From a virus, in the IMG/VR virus record IMGVR_UViG_3300010396_000104, positions 1-22,576 of that record: a stretch of DNA of 22,576 bases; one strand, given 5' to 3'. This document shows positions 8,055-17,217 of the stretch, piece by piece; position 1 is the first letter of the stretch, and every line of letters begins with the position of its first letter. The notes below the pieces were generated by a model. The model was not told where the DNA came from, made no database searches, and saw nothing but the letters and a program-made list of their open reading frames with translations. The position numbers were made by a program, and so were the translations under genes.

Positions 8055-9553
8055 TGCCGAACAGCGAATACCTGGGCCCCAGCAACGGAAGCACGGCCGG
8101 CAACGGGCCCCTTCAGCTCATCGGAAACAACGGAGTCCAGCCGAATCTCGGCGAACCGACGCCTTCCCAGAGCTGGATGGGCGACATGGGCGACTCGTTC
8201 TTCGGGACGGCCGCCTACACGCCCGCCGCCCAGTTCGGCGGGAACACGCAGACGAACGCGTACGCGCAGGGGCTCGCCAATCAGGGCCTCGGCATGGCGG
8301 GGAAGGACCAGATCCTTGGTGCGAACGCGGCCGGATCGCTCAACAACGTCGGCAATCAGTACGGGGTGGCGTCGCAGGGCGCATTTGGCAACGCGAGTCA
8401 GGCTCTGGCCGCACAGAACAACGCGCTCGCGATGTACCAGCAGGCCGCGCAGGGCAACGGCCCCAGCGCCGCGCAGGCGCAGCTGCAGTCGGGGCTCGAC
8501 CAGTCGATCCAGGCGCAGCAGGCGCAGGCGGCGAGCGCGCGCGGCGGCTTCGGCCTCGCCAACGCCCAGCACCAGGCGGCCCAGAACCAGGCGCAGCTCG
8601 CGGGGCAAGCCGCGAACAACGCGGCGCAGCTCCGGGCGCAGGAGCAGCAGGCGGCCATGGCCGGCTACGGGAACCTGGGCAGCACCATCCAGAGCCAGCA
8701 GGCCGGCAACGCGCTCGCGCAGCAGGGCAACCAGCTCCAGGCGTACGGCATGGGGGCGGGCCAGCAGCTCGCCTACAACCAGCTTGGCCAGGGCAACCAG
8801 CTCCAGTACCAGAACCTCGCGAACCAGGCCCTCCAGGCGCAGACGAGCGCGGACGTGTCGCACGAGTCCACGATGGACCAGGCGGCGGCGGGCAACGCCC
8901 AGCGAAGCCAGACGGCCACCGGCGGCATCACGAGCATGGTCGGGAGCCTCATCGGCTCCATCGGCGCCATGTCCGACGCGACCAGCAAGTCGGAAATCAC
9001 CCCCGACTCGCCGGCCACCGGGCAGGGGCCCTTCGCCGCCTTCGCCAACGGCGTCATGAGCGGCGCGACGCACGGGATGATGGGCAGCACCCAGGGCATC
9101 TCCGGCCAGTCGAGCGGTGGAGGGGGCATGCTCTCGGGCCTCCTCGGCGGCCACGGCGGGGGAATGGGCGGCATGGGCGGCGGCGGAGCGACCCTCGCGG
9201 ACGGCCACGGCTTCGGTGCTGGCGCCATGGACGCGGTGTCCGACGAGCGCGCGAAGACGGGCATCGCCCCGCAGTCGACGGCGACCGACCGCGTCATGTC
9301 GACCCTGGAGCCGTACACCTACAAGTACAAGAGCCCCGCCGACGAGCCGCGCACACAGCCCGACGGGGGCAAGTACCTCGGCGTCATCGCCCAGAACCTC
9401 GAGAAGACTCCCGAGGGCGCGCAGGCGGTCGAACAGGACCCGGCGACCGGCAAGCGGATGATCAACCCCAAGGCCGGCATGTCACTCGCGCTCGCGGGCC
9501 TCGGCCGGCTGCACGAGAGGGTCTCGGCCCTGGAGGCGATGTTCGGCCGATGA
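8054..9553 (+). CDS. Gln/Ala/Gly-rich virion protein with C-terminal S74-type chaperone domain
   Basis: The product is 499 residues, with a TGATG overlap at 8052-8056. Residues about 60-300 are low-complexity, rich in Gln, Ala, Asn and Gly, with repeated 'QAQ', 'NQLQ' and 'AQQ' units. Residues about 360-385 are a Gly/Met-rich linker. The last 104 residues look like an intramolecular chaperone (Peptidase_S74): SDERAK (Ser396, Lys401), LEPYTYKYK, KYLGVIAQNLEKTPEG, and a final helix LHERVSALEAMF. In characterised members a Ser-Lys dyad with this spacing cuts just before the Ser, releasing the chaperone after trimer folding. A second motif of the same spacing (SDATSK, Ser307, Lys312) lies upstream. 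Its place between nozzle and internal-protein genes suggests an internal or tail-tip protein rather than a classic fibre. Self-cleavage is predicted, not shown. Confidence 0.65.
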   Translation: MPNSEYLGPSNGSTAGNGPLQLIGNNGVQPNLGEPTPSQSWMGDMGDSFFGTAAYTPAAQFGGNTQTNAYAQGLANQGLGMAGKDQILGANAAGSLNNVGNQYGVASQGAFGNASQALAAQNNALAMYQQAAQGNGPSAAQAQLQSGLDQSIQAQQAQAASARGGFGLANAQHQAAQNQAQLAGQAANNAAQLRAQEQQAAMAGYGNLGSTIQSQQAGNALAQQGNQLQAYGMGAGQQLAYNQLGQGNQLQYQNLANQALQAQTSADVSHESTMDQAAAGNAQRSQTATGGITSMVGSLIGSIGAMSDATSKSEITPDSPATGQGPFAAFANGVMSGATHGMMGSTQGISGQSSGGGGMLSGLLGGHGGGMGGMGGGGATLADGHGFGAGAMDAVSDERAKTGIAPQSTATDRVMSTLEPYTYKYKSPADEPRTQPDGGKYLGVIAQNLEKTPEGAQAVEQDPATGKRMINPKAGMSLALAGLGRLHERVSALEAMFGR

Positions 9554-11196
9554 ACACCCTGTCGCCCGCCGTCCTCGCAGCGCTCGCCCAGCGGGGCATC
9601 ATCCCGCCGCAGCAGAACCCCCTGGACGCTGCCGCGGACCTGCCGCCCGACGTGGGCGACACCGGCAGCGCGCAGGCGCTCGCGTCGACCCAGGCGCCCC
9701 CGCCCCAGGCGCCGCCAGCGGCCCCAGCGCCCGCGCAGGCCGCGCCCCAGCCTCCCGCGTTCGATTCTTCGGCGATCGATCAGCTCATGCGCGACGGCAA
9801 AATCACGTACGCGCAGTACGAGCAGATGGGCGGGAAGCTGCCGCCCACGACCGGAAGCGGCTCGATCTTCAGCGGAGGCCCGTCCGCCAAACCCGCTCAG
9901 GCGGCAACCCCGACCCCTCAGCCGGCGACACCAGCGAAGGCCGAAGGCGTGTTCGCAGACCAGGGCGGGGCCGGCGCCCAGCGCCCCCCGGTGTCGATGG
10001 CCTTCCCCATGGGCGGGGTCGCGCCGGCCCACGCGGTTTCGATGGTGAGCCCCGAGAGCCGAGAGGGCATCGAGCGGGCCAACCTCGACAAGCTGGCCGC
10101 GGCGGACCAGGCGCAGGGCGCCGAGGTGGCGGCCAGTGACGCGAACGCGCAGGCCATGCAAGGCGTCGCCGACGCGCTGGGCAAGCAGCGCGGCGAGATG
10201 GAGGCGCGCGAGCGGAAGCGCCAGGAAGCCTACGAGAAGCAGGCGGCCGACTACCGCCGGGCCCAGCGCGAGGCCGCGGAAGGGCGCGTCCGCCCCGAGA
10301 ACGTGAACCTCGCGGGCGCCATCGGCATCGGCCTCGGGGCCCTCGGCGGCGCCCTGTCGCACTCGCCGAACTACGCGCTCGAGGTGGTCAACAAGCACAT
10401 CGACGACAACATCGCCGCCCAGCGCGCCAACCTCGAGAACAAGAACCGCGCCGCCGAGGGGATGCGTCAGGGCCTGGCCGAGATGCGCTCACGGTTCGGC
10501 GACGAGCGCGTGGCGGATGCCGCGGAGCGCGCGCGCCAGCTCGAGGAGGCGAAGGCGACCGGGGACGTCATGGTGGCGCGCTCGCAGTCGCCCATGCTCG
10601 CGGCCAAGTGGGCGGGCGTACGCGCCGGCATCGAGGCCGAGCAGGCCGCGCAGCACGCGCAGATGGAGAAGTGGATTCCCGCGACGGCGACCGGCGGCGG
10701 CATGACGCAAGCCGCGGTCACGAAGCTCGCCGGGGACCTGCTCATGCGCGGCGTCTACAAGAACCCCGACGACGCCACGAACGCCGCGGTGCGCATCCTG
10801 TCGACGGGCCGCGCCGGGACCAGCGAAGACCGCGTGCCGGCCGGCGGCGGGAAGCCTAACGCGCGACTCGCTCGGCGCCAGGCGGAGCTCGACGAGGCCG
10901 ACAAGGCGGCGGCGCGGCTCGAGTCCCTGCTCCGCAGCGGCTCGTCTCTGAGCCTGTCACAGCGGGAGCAGGCCAAGGCCGATGCCGCCGTCCTCCGGCG
11001 AAGCGGCTTCCCGAACGTCCCCGAGGAGCCTCTCACCGTGTGGAGCTCCAGCGGCGCGCGCGCGGCGGGTGTGGGCGAAGTGCGGCGGGCCATCCAGTCC
11101 GAGCGCAAATCGCTCGCCGAGCACGGGACCGCCGGCGGCGAGGAAGCCCCCGAGGACGCGGACCAGTACATCAAGCCGGCCGGGGAGGGCGAGTGA
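9550..11196 (+). CDS. Putative internal virion / ejection protein
   Basis: The product is 548 residues and overlaps its neighbour by ATGA. The start is followed by a Pro/Ala/Gln-rich linker (about 48-70). A short helical motif resembles a SHOCT segment (FDSSAIDQLMRDGKITYAQY, 71-90). Residues about 190-245 are a long charged coiled-coil. Near 251-300 a Gly/Ala-rich hydrophobic stretch (NLAGAIGIGLGALGGALS) is followed by SPNYALEVVNKHIDDNIAAQ. That combination is common in internal proteins of short-tailed phages. The C-terminal half is mostly alpha-helical and charged. Such proteins are typically packed in the head and ejected with DNA to form a channel through the cell envelope. No lytic or polymerase motif is seen. 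Function is inferred from position and composition. Confidence 0.6.
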   Translation: MNTLSPAVLAALAQRGIIPPQQNPLDAAADLPPDVGDTGSAQALASTQAPPPQAPPAAPAPAQAAPQPPAFDSSAIDQLMRDGKITYAQYEQMGGKLPPTTGSGSIFSGGPSAKPAQAATPTPQPATPAKAEGVFADQGGAGAQRPPVSMAFPMGGVAPAHAVSMVSPESREGIERANLDKLAAADQAQGAEVAASDANAQAMQGVADALGKQRGEMEARERKRQEAYEKQAADYRRAQREAAEGRVRPENVNLAGAIGIGLGALGGALSHSPNYALEVVNKHIDDNIAAQRANLENKNRAAEGMRQGLAEMRSRFGDERVADAAERARQLEEAKATGDVMVARSQSPMLAAKWAGVRAGIEAEQAAQHAQMEKWIPATATGGGMTQAAVTKLAGDLLMRGVYKNPDDATNAAVRILSTGRAGTSEDRVPAGGGKPNARLARRQAELDEADKAAARLESLLRSGSSLSLSQREQAKADAAVLRRSGFPNVPEEPLTVWSSSGARAAGVGEVRRAIQSERKSLAEHGTAGGEEAPEDADQYIKPAGEGE

Positions 11197-13979
11197 CGCA
11201 GCCCGCCCCCAATCCGCCCCCGGCCGCCGCGCCGCCGCCGCAGCCCACCATTCCGATGGTGCAGCGCGACGGGACTGTCGTGCAGGTGCCCCACGACCAG
11301 GCCGCGCAGGCGTACGCCTCGGGGCAGTTCGGCTTCGTCAAGGGCTCCGCCGTCCCCGTCGTGGGCTCCGACGGCACCATCGGCCACGTCGACGCGGAGC
11401 ACGCGGGCGATGTCCTCGCCGGCGGCGGGCGCCTCGCGACCCCCGAGGAGTACCGCGACGCGGCCCTGGACCGGGAGTACGGCGGTGTAGGGCACACGCT
11501 CGCGGCCGTGGGCGAGGGCGCCGCGCGCGGGCTGTCGCTGGGCCTGTCCGACCCGCTGGCGGTGGCCGCGGGGCACCTGGTCGGCGGCGACAAGGGCGCC
11601 GAGGCAGTCCGTCAGCACCTCGAGGGTGAAAAAGAGGACCACCCGTACGGTTCCGTCGGTGGCGAGCTGATTGGCGCAGCTCTGCCGGTGCTCTTTACCG
11701 GCGGCGCTGCTGCGCCAGAGGAAGCGGCGGCGCTGGGTGGTGCCGAGGCGCTGGGGGCCACCACGGAGGCCGGCGCGCTCGCCAAGGTGGGCCAGGGCCT
11801 CCGGACACTCGGCGCCCTGCCTAGGGGCGTGACGTCGCTGGGCGCCGCGGCGGAGCGGGCCATGGCCGGGCGCCTCGGCGCGGAGGCCGGGACGGTCCTC
11901 GGGCGCGCGGCGCAGTCGGCGGCGAAGGCAGCGGCTCGCGGCATCGTGGAGGGAGGGCTCTTCGGCGCCGGGCAGGGCATCAGCGAGTCGACGCTGAAGG
12001 ACGAGGACCTCACCGCCGAGAAGCTCTTCGCCTCGGTGGGCCACGGGGCGCTGATGGGGGGCCTCCTGGGCGCTGGCCTGTCGGGCCTCGGCTCGATGGC
12101 CGTCGAGGGCGCGTCTGGCCTGCTGGGCAAGGTGGCGCCGAAGCTCGACGAGGCCGCGGGGGAGCAGGCGTGGAAGTGGCTGGACCCCCTCAAGCGCTAC
12201 TCGGACGAGGCGACGAAGCGCGCCGGCGGGACCGACGAGGTGGGGCGAACGGTGTTCGAGCGCGTCCTGCGCCCGCTCGTCGAAGAGCGCGGCTTCGGCG
12301 GCGCGATGGTCTCGAACGACGAGAAGTACGAGCTTGTCCAGAAGGCGCTGAGCGACACGGGCAAGCAGATCGGCGACCTGGTGGCGGGGCGCTCGGAGGC
12401 CACCGTCAAGCTCGAGGACATGCTCCGGCCCATCCAGGAGCGGATCGAGGAGTTCTCGGACCGCGTAGGCGGCGAGGACAAGGTCCGGACCCTCGAGAAG
12501 CTTCGGGACTCCGTCACGCGCGTCCTCGGCGGCGGCGAGGAAGCTGAGCCGCTGGAATCGAAGCTCTCCGGGCTGGTCCCGGGGAGCCCCGAGCACGAGG
12601 CGGCGCTCACCGGGGCCGGGTACGTGCGGCGCACGCCAGCCGAGCTGGGCGAGCACCTGCGCGAGCACCCGGAGCTCCTCGAGCAGGCCGCGAACGGGGG
12701 CCTTCCGCTCGAGGCGACCCACAAGGCGCCCGCCGTCGTCGCCGCGGAGGGGGCAGAGCGCGCGGTGCCCATCGCCGACGCCATCAAGCAGCGCAGGGCG
12801 CTCCAGCAGCTCGCGTTCGAGGAGAGCAAGAGCCTCGACCCGAACCTGCGCGTCCAGCTCCTGCGCGACGTGTCCCGCGAGTGGAACGGACTCGAGGAGG
12901 AGGCGCTCAACAAGGCCGGCAAGGCGGCCGGCGAGGGCCTGGCGGGCACCCAGCTCCGGGACCTGAACCGGGAGTACCAGCGCCTGAAGATCGCCGCCGA
13001 CGCGCTCGAGTCGAACACCGCGCGCTACGCCACCAACCGCAACCTGTCGCTCACCGACTACCTCGCGGGCGCCGCGCACGCGCCAGGGATGCTCCTCGGC
13101 GGCCACCCGGGCGCCGCGGTGGGCGCGCTGGCGATGAGCGTGGGTCACAAGACGATGCGCGCGCACGGCAACGCGTACGCGGCGCTCATGCTCGACCGGC
13201 TGGCCGCATTCGGGGGCGCCAGCAAGGCCGCGAGCGAGTTCGACCAGGACGTAGACCGCGCCATCGACGCGGCCATCTCCGGCAAGCTGGCGCGGCGGAT
13301 GCCCCGGGCGTTCTACACGAGCGGCGGCGAGTCGGACGCCAAGCGGTTCGAGGAGGAGGAATCGCGCGTACGGCAGCTCGCGGCCATCTCCCCGGGCCTC
13401 GTCGGTGCCCATCTCCAGGCGCGCACGGGTCCCCTCGCGACGCACCTGCCTAACGCCGCGGCGACCATGCAGCAGATGGCGAAGTCGCAGACGGCCTACC
13501 TCGCGAGCAAGCTGCCGGAGGACAACGGCCAGCCCGCGAGCCTGACGCCGCAGCTCGCCAAGCCTCCGGTGTCGGCGGCCGACCGGGGGAAGCTCCTTCG
13601 CGCCGTGGATGCCGTCGAGGGTGGGCCCACCGCCATCATGCAGCGCCTCGCGACCGGGAAGATGAAGCCCGAGGACGTCGAGGTGATGCAGCGCTTCTAT
13701 CCGAAGGCGTACGAGGAGATTCGGCAGAAGATCGGCACCAAGTGCGCCGAGCGCACGAAGCCGCTCGGGTACCAGGAGCGCGTCCGGATCGGCCAGCTCT
13801 TCGACCTGCCGACGGACCCCACGCTCACGCCCCAGTTCCGGCTCTCCATGCAGGAGAGCTACGCGAAGCATCCGACGGCGCCGTCGAGTAGCGGGCCGTC
13901 GCCGCGCAAGTCTGCACCCGCATCGCTCGGCATCAGCAAGTCGCTGGCGAGCGTGTTCGACGCGCCAGGAGGGCGCTAA
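11193..13979 (+). CDS. Putative large internal virion / ejection protein
   Basis: The product is 928 residues. The GTG at 11193 is chosen because it overlaps the preceding TGA (GTGA); the frame is open further upstream only within the neighbouring gene. A Pro-rich start leads to a small beta segment (MVQRDGTVVQVPHDQAAQAY). Several Gly/Ala-rich hydrophobic stretches follow (EGAARGLSLGLSDPLAVAAG near 110; GALMGGLLGAGLSGLG near 285), which could insert in membranes. Long alpha-helical charged regions occupy about 330-900 (for example LEEEALNKAGKAAGEG). No transglycosylase catalytic motif was recognised. Size, helical content and position after the nozzle match the long internal proteins that line the ejection channel. 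It is the third such gene in a row, as in T7-type phages, but sequence homology cannot be judged here. Confidence 0.6.
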   Translation: MTQPAPNPPPAAAPPPQPTIPMVQRDGTVVQVPHDQAAQAYASGQFGFVKGSAVPVVGSDGTIGHVDAEHAGDVLAGGGRLATPEEYRDAALDREYGGVGHTLAAVGEGAARGLSLGLSDPLAVAAGHLVGGDKGAEAVRQHLEGEKEDHPYGSVGGELIGAALPVLFTGGAAAPEEAAALGGAEALGATTEAGALAKVGQGLRTLGALPRGVTSLGAAAERAMAGRLGAEAGTVLGRAAQSAAKAAARGIVEGGLFGAGQGISESTLKDEDLTAEKLFASVGHGALMGGLLGAGLSGLGSMAVEGASGLLGKVAPKLDEAAGEQAWKWLDPLKRYSDEATKRAGGTDEVGRTVFERVLRPLVEERGFGGAMVSNDEKYELVQKALSDTGKQIGDLVAGRSEATVKLEDMLRPIQERIEEFSDRVGGEDKVRTLEKLRDSVTRVLGGGEEAEPLESKLSGLVPGSPEHEAALTGAGYVRRTPAELGEHLREHPELLEQAANGGLPLEATHKAPAVVAAEGAERAVPIADAIKQRRALQQLAFEESKSLDPNLRVQLLRDVSREWNGLEEEALNKAGKAAGEGLAGTQLRDLNREYQRLKIAADALESNTARYATNRNLSLTDYLAGAAHAPGMLLGGHPGAAVGALAMSVGHKTMRAHGNAYAALMLDRLAAFGGASKAASEFDQDVDRAIDAAISGKLARRMPRAFYTSGGESDAKRFEEEESRVRQLAAISPGLVGAHLQARTGPLATHLPNAAATMQQMAKSQTAYLASKLPEDNGQPASLTPQLAKPPVSAADRGKLLRAVDAVEGGPTAIMQRLATGKMKPEDVEVMQRFYPKAYEEIRQKIGTKCAERTKPLGYQERVRIGQLFDLPTDPTLTPQFRLSMQESYAKHPTAPSSSGPSPRKSAPASLGISKSLASVFDAPGGR

Positions 13980-13982
13980 GCC

Positions 13983-14414
13983 ATGGACCAGATCGCCGGA
14001 ACGTACGAGGGAGAGGGCCCCAACACCACCGCGGGCATCGCCAGCCTGCCGGACATCAACGCGGCGCCAGCCGGTGGAACGAACGCCGCGCAGACCGCGC
14101 AGACCACGGCCGACACGGCGAAGAAGGCGCAGGGCCGCACGGCCTCCGTCGCCATCACGCGCCGGCGGCAGCTGCGCGTATCGAGCGAGGGCGCGCGCGA
14201 CGAGATGGCCATCAGTGTTGGCGGCGGCGACCAGAAGCTCGCGAACGCGGCACGCGGCGTCTACGTGAGCGGCGCGGGGAACCTCGTCTGCCGGCTCGTC
14301 GACGCGACAGCCGACTCCACGTTCAGCAACCTGTCGGCGGGCGTGCTCTACCCGTTCCAAGTCTCGATCGTCCGGCAGGCCGGGACCACGGTCACCGGGA
14401 ACATCCTCTTCTGA
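13983..14414 (+). CDS. Small spike-base-like virion protein
   Basis: The product is 143 residues, starting four bases after the preceding TAA with GGAGG about ten bases upstream of the ATG. Residues about 25-50 are Ala/Thr-rich and helical (NAAQTAQTTADTAKKAQ). Residues about 85-143 form a compact beta domain: GVYVSGAGNLVCRLVDA, then LYPFQVSIVRQAGTT and the end VTGNILF. The pattern of a 'G-x-YV...G..V', followed by 'lpf.V..I...GTTA..i..' is seen in small phage proteins that sit at the base of spikes or cap tail parts. It lies directly upstream of the spike gene, which supports a role in spike attachment or assembly. Family membership is likely but not certain. Confidence 0.6.
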   Translation: MDQIAGTYEGEGPNTTAGIASLPDINAAPAGGTNAAQTAQTTADTAKKAQGRTASVAITRRRQLRVSSEGARDEMAISVGGGDQKLANAARGVYVSGAGNLVCRLVDATADSTFSNLSAGVLYPFQVSIVRQAGTTVTGNILF

Positions 14415-14421
14415 GCTGCGC

Positions 14422-17214
14422 ATGTCGCTGACGTCCACGAACGCCCTGGTCTCGATTTCCGTCAACGGCGTGCCGACGCCGTTGGCGTACGGCGGTACGT
14501 TCAACACGACGGCCGGACAGACTCTGACATTCTCGCTCCAGAGCACGAGCCTCGTGCAGCGCTGGGAGCTCGCGCTCCAGAGCGACGATCAGACGCTCAA
14601 CGGCCAGCGCTTCGCGTGGTCGGCAGGGCAGGCGAATCAGATCGCCGTCACATGCCCCATCGCACCGTTCACGCTGAAGTTCACGAGCCTCGTGAGCGAT
14701 GGTGCCAGCAGCACTGCCAGCGCTCCGGGAACGGTCATCGGCGCGAGCGGCAGCAGCGGCAATCAGGGGCAGTCCAACATCACGCTCGCGAATGGTCTCA
14801 ACTCGGACGTAGCTACCACGGGCCTGTCCGTCCTGCGCGTCGGCGGCCCGACGGCTGCCTTTTCCATCGGCGGCATCGCAACAACGTCCGCCACGAAGTC
14901 GGGCTTGCCGATCACGATCATCAACACGACCCAGTACCAGCTCACGATCGTCAACGAAGACCCATCGTCGACGGCCGCGAACCGCATCACGACGTGGGCG
15001 AATGGAGGCAGCAAGAGCGTCAACCTCCGGCCCTACGGCGGCGCGTGCCAGCTCGTCTACGACACGACCGCGAACCGATGGCAGCTCCAGCACAGGGGAT
15101 GGGAGACGCAGGCTCCTCGCCACATCGACGTGCGCGACTTCGGGGCGGTCGGCTCGGGAGCAGTCGACGACACGGCTGCGGTCGACGCGGCCATCGCGGC
15201 GGCGCAGGCGCTCGCCGTGGTCGCAGACAGTCCCGTGACGGTGCGCTTCCCGCACACGCAATGGGCGTCGCCGACCTTCTACGCGCGCACGACGCCGATC
15301 TTCGTCGACACGCCGAACATCCGGCTCGAGGGCGAGCCGATGCCGTACTCGATGCCGTCGGTGCCGCTCACGTACCCGCAGATCACGACCTCTCAGACGG
15401 GCATCAGCGCCGGCCCCGGATTCCAGACATGCCCCGCGCTCTACGTGGGTCCGGACATCCCCGACACGACGTACCAGGCGGAGACCGCCCTTGGTGCGAC
15501 GATCCAAACGGCGACGCTCGAGGTTCTCGTCCCGGCGAACATCTTCCTTGGGATGTTCATGGACTTGGCCGAGCTATCGGACGTCGGTCGCATCGACGGG
15601 CTCAGCGCGTTCACGTTCTCGTTCTGGATTAACCCGGGATCGATCGCTCCCGGCATCGGCGATCTCGTCGACCCGATTGTCTCGAGCAACGGCGGCACGG
15701 CCGGCAACGATCTGAGCGAGGCGTTCTTCGTCTTTCTATCGAACTCCGGCGCCAACATCGGAGCGCAGCTGTACGTCGGGCTACGTACGAGCGTCACAGG
15801 GTTCTCGCCGCATTTCACGAGCAACGCACTCACGGCGAACGCGCTCAACTACGTGAAGGTCACGTACGACGGCAGCTTCGTCTACGTGTACATCAACGGT
15901 GTTCTCGGGGCGCAGAACGCTCAGACAGGGACGATCGTCCAGAAGTGGTACGAGCGCATCCTGATCGGCGCGGAGCCATCATGGTTCCCCGACCGGATGA
16001 ACAAGATCCACACGCACCAGTACACGCTTGGTGGCATCCTCGCCCGCAACGTCTCCGACGTCAGCACGACGATCCCCAGCGCGGAGCCGGTCGCCGACAC
16101 GCACACGCTCTTTTGCTTCTCGTTCGTCAACGCGAACCGCCCGCGCTCGGGCTGGGTCATCGCGACGAGCTCGGGCGCGACGAATCACGGAGCGGTCAGC
16201 CGCACGACCGGCTCGTACGTGTGGATGCGGTGGCAGGGCAAGGTCTCGATCCTTCCGGTCAACAACGTCGGGGTCAAGCACCTCGGATTCAACTCACGGG
16301 GCGCGACGGTCTACGGCTCGACGTGGTCTGACGGGTACGTAGAGCGGTGCGAGTTCTCCGGGACTGCGGCCCTGACGTTCGGGTACTTCTCGTATCCGGT
16401 CCGCGTCCGCGACTGCTTGTTCACGCCGCTGTCGATTGGTGGCTTCGGCGATTCGTGGGGTCTCGGCATCGTGACGGGGACGCAATTCGTGCACGTCACT
16501 GACTGCCAATTCCACGGCACGCCGACCTGGCAAATCGTCGATTCGGTCGGCAATGGGGGCGGAACGGCGCTTCTCGAGAACTCCTGGATCGTCGGTCGCG
16601 GCGGGCGCGGCTCGGTGTTCCTAGCTAACGCGACCGCGTTGTTCAACGCGTGTTGGCTCGATGATGATGGAGGCACCGTCACGGACTGCCTTGTCTTTGC
16701 TGGCACGTCGAACGCACGCTTCAACGGCGGATTCGTATCGCTGTCTAACAGCGCCGTGCCTGCGATCCGAGCGGCCGGAAACGCGGTGATGGAATTGAAC
16801 ACGACGGTAGACGGCGTGCCCGGTATCGCGTCCGACGTGGCTGGCGCCGCGCAAGCCTCGTTCGTCGGCGGGAACATGTCGAGCTTCTTCGGATTGACGA
16901 TCACGAACGGCGAGGTGCCACTCGTCGTCGGTCACCAGGAGGAGACGGGGCGAAAGTCCTTCGCGCTCAGCGGCACGACGCTGACGATGGCGAAGAACGA
17001 CTTCTACAACCGTACGTTTGTGTTCACTGGCGCGCTGACCGGAGACTGTACCGTGACCGTTCCCACGGTCATCGCCGGGTACAGGCGCGTCATCGTGAAC
17101 AAGACGACGGGCGGGCACAACATCATCATCCAAGGTCCGTCGGGCGCGGCCGCGGCTGGCGTCGCGACGACGGCGACCGTGGCTTCGGATGGCACCAACT
17201 GGAACGTGGAGTGA
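14422..17214 (+). CDS. Tail spike with shared N-terminal module, beta-helix and embedded LamG-like domain
   Basis: The product is 930 residues. Residues 1-95 resemble the N-terminus of the protein at 3482 and probably anchor it to the virion. Residues about 115-230 are a beta domain (YQLTIVNEDPSSTAANRITT). Near 234-330 is a pectate-lyase-type beta-helix entry (HIDVRDFGAVGSGAVDDTAA). Residues about 355-545 read as a concanavalin/LamG-like sandwich (LSAFTFSFWINPG from 394; FVYVYINGVLG near 486). Beta-helix rungs resume at about 614-830 (VGVKHLGFNSRG onward). The C-terminus (about 841-930) is a beta domain common in fibre tips (TVTVPTVIAGYRRVIVNKTTG). It likely binds or depolymerises a surface polysaccharide; catalytic residues cannot be assigned by eye. 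Codon use from ~14.8 kb on looks less GC-biased than in the internal-protein genes. Confidence 0.75.
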   Translation: MSLTSTNALVSISVNGVPTPLAYGGTFNTTAGQTLTFSLQSTSLVQRWELALQSDDQTLNGQRFAWSAGQANQIAVTCPIAPFTLKFTSLVSDGASSTASAPGTVIGASGSSGNQGQSNITLANGLNSDVATTGLSVLRVGGPTAAFSIGGIATTSATKSGLPITIINTTQYQLTIVNEDPSSTAANRITTWANGGSKSVNLRPYGGACQLVYDTTANRWQLQHRGWETQAPRHIDVRDFGAVGSGAVDDTAAVDAAIAAAQALAVVADSPVTVRFPHTQWASPTFYARTTPIFVDTPNIRLEGEPMPYSMPSVPLTYPQITTSQTGISAGPGFQTCPALYVGPDIPDTTYQAETALGATIQTATLEVLVPANIFLGMFMDLAELSDVGRIDGLSAFTFSFWINPGSIAPGIGDLVDPIVSSNGGTAGNDLSEAFFVFLSNSGANIGAQLYVGLRTSVTGFSPHFTSNALTANALNYVKVTYDGSFVYVYINGVLGAQNAQTGTIVQKWYERILIGAEPSWFPDRMNKIHTHQYTLGGILARNVSDVSTTIPSAEPVADTHTLFCFSFVNANRPRSGWVIATSSGATNHGAVSRTTGSYVWMRWQGKVSILPVNNVGVKHLGFNSRGATVYGSTWSDGYVERCEFSGTAALTFGYFSYPVRVRDCLFTPLSIGGFGDSWGLGIVTGTQFVHVTDCQFHGTPTWQIVDSVGNGGGTALLENSWIVGRGGRGSVFLANATALFNACWLDDDGGTVTDCLVFAGTSNARFNGGFVSLSNSAVPAIRAAGNAVMELNTTVDGVPGIASDVAGAAQASFVGGNMSSFFGLTITNGEVPLVVGHQEETGRKSFALSGTTLTMAKNDFYNRTFVFTGALTGDCTVTVPTVIAGYRRVIVNKTTGGHNIIIQGPSGAAAAGVATTATVASDGTNWNVE

Positions 17215-17217
17215 GCG

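Noticed and set aside
10755-14546. A 1263-residue open frame on the - strand opposite the internal-protein and spike-base genes
   Set aside because: It is antisense to three well-supported genes, is Arg/Leu/His-rich as expected from a GC-rich shadow frame, and has no recognisable motif.
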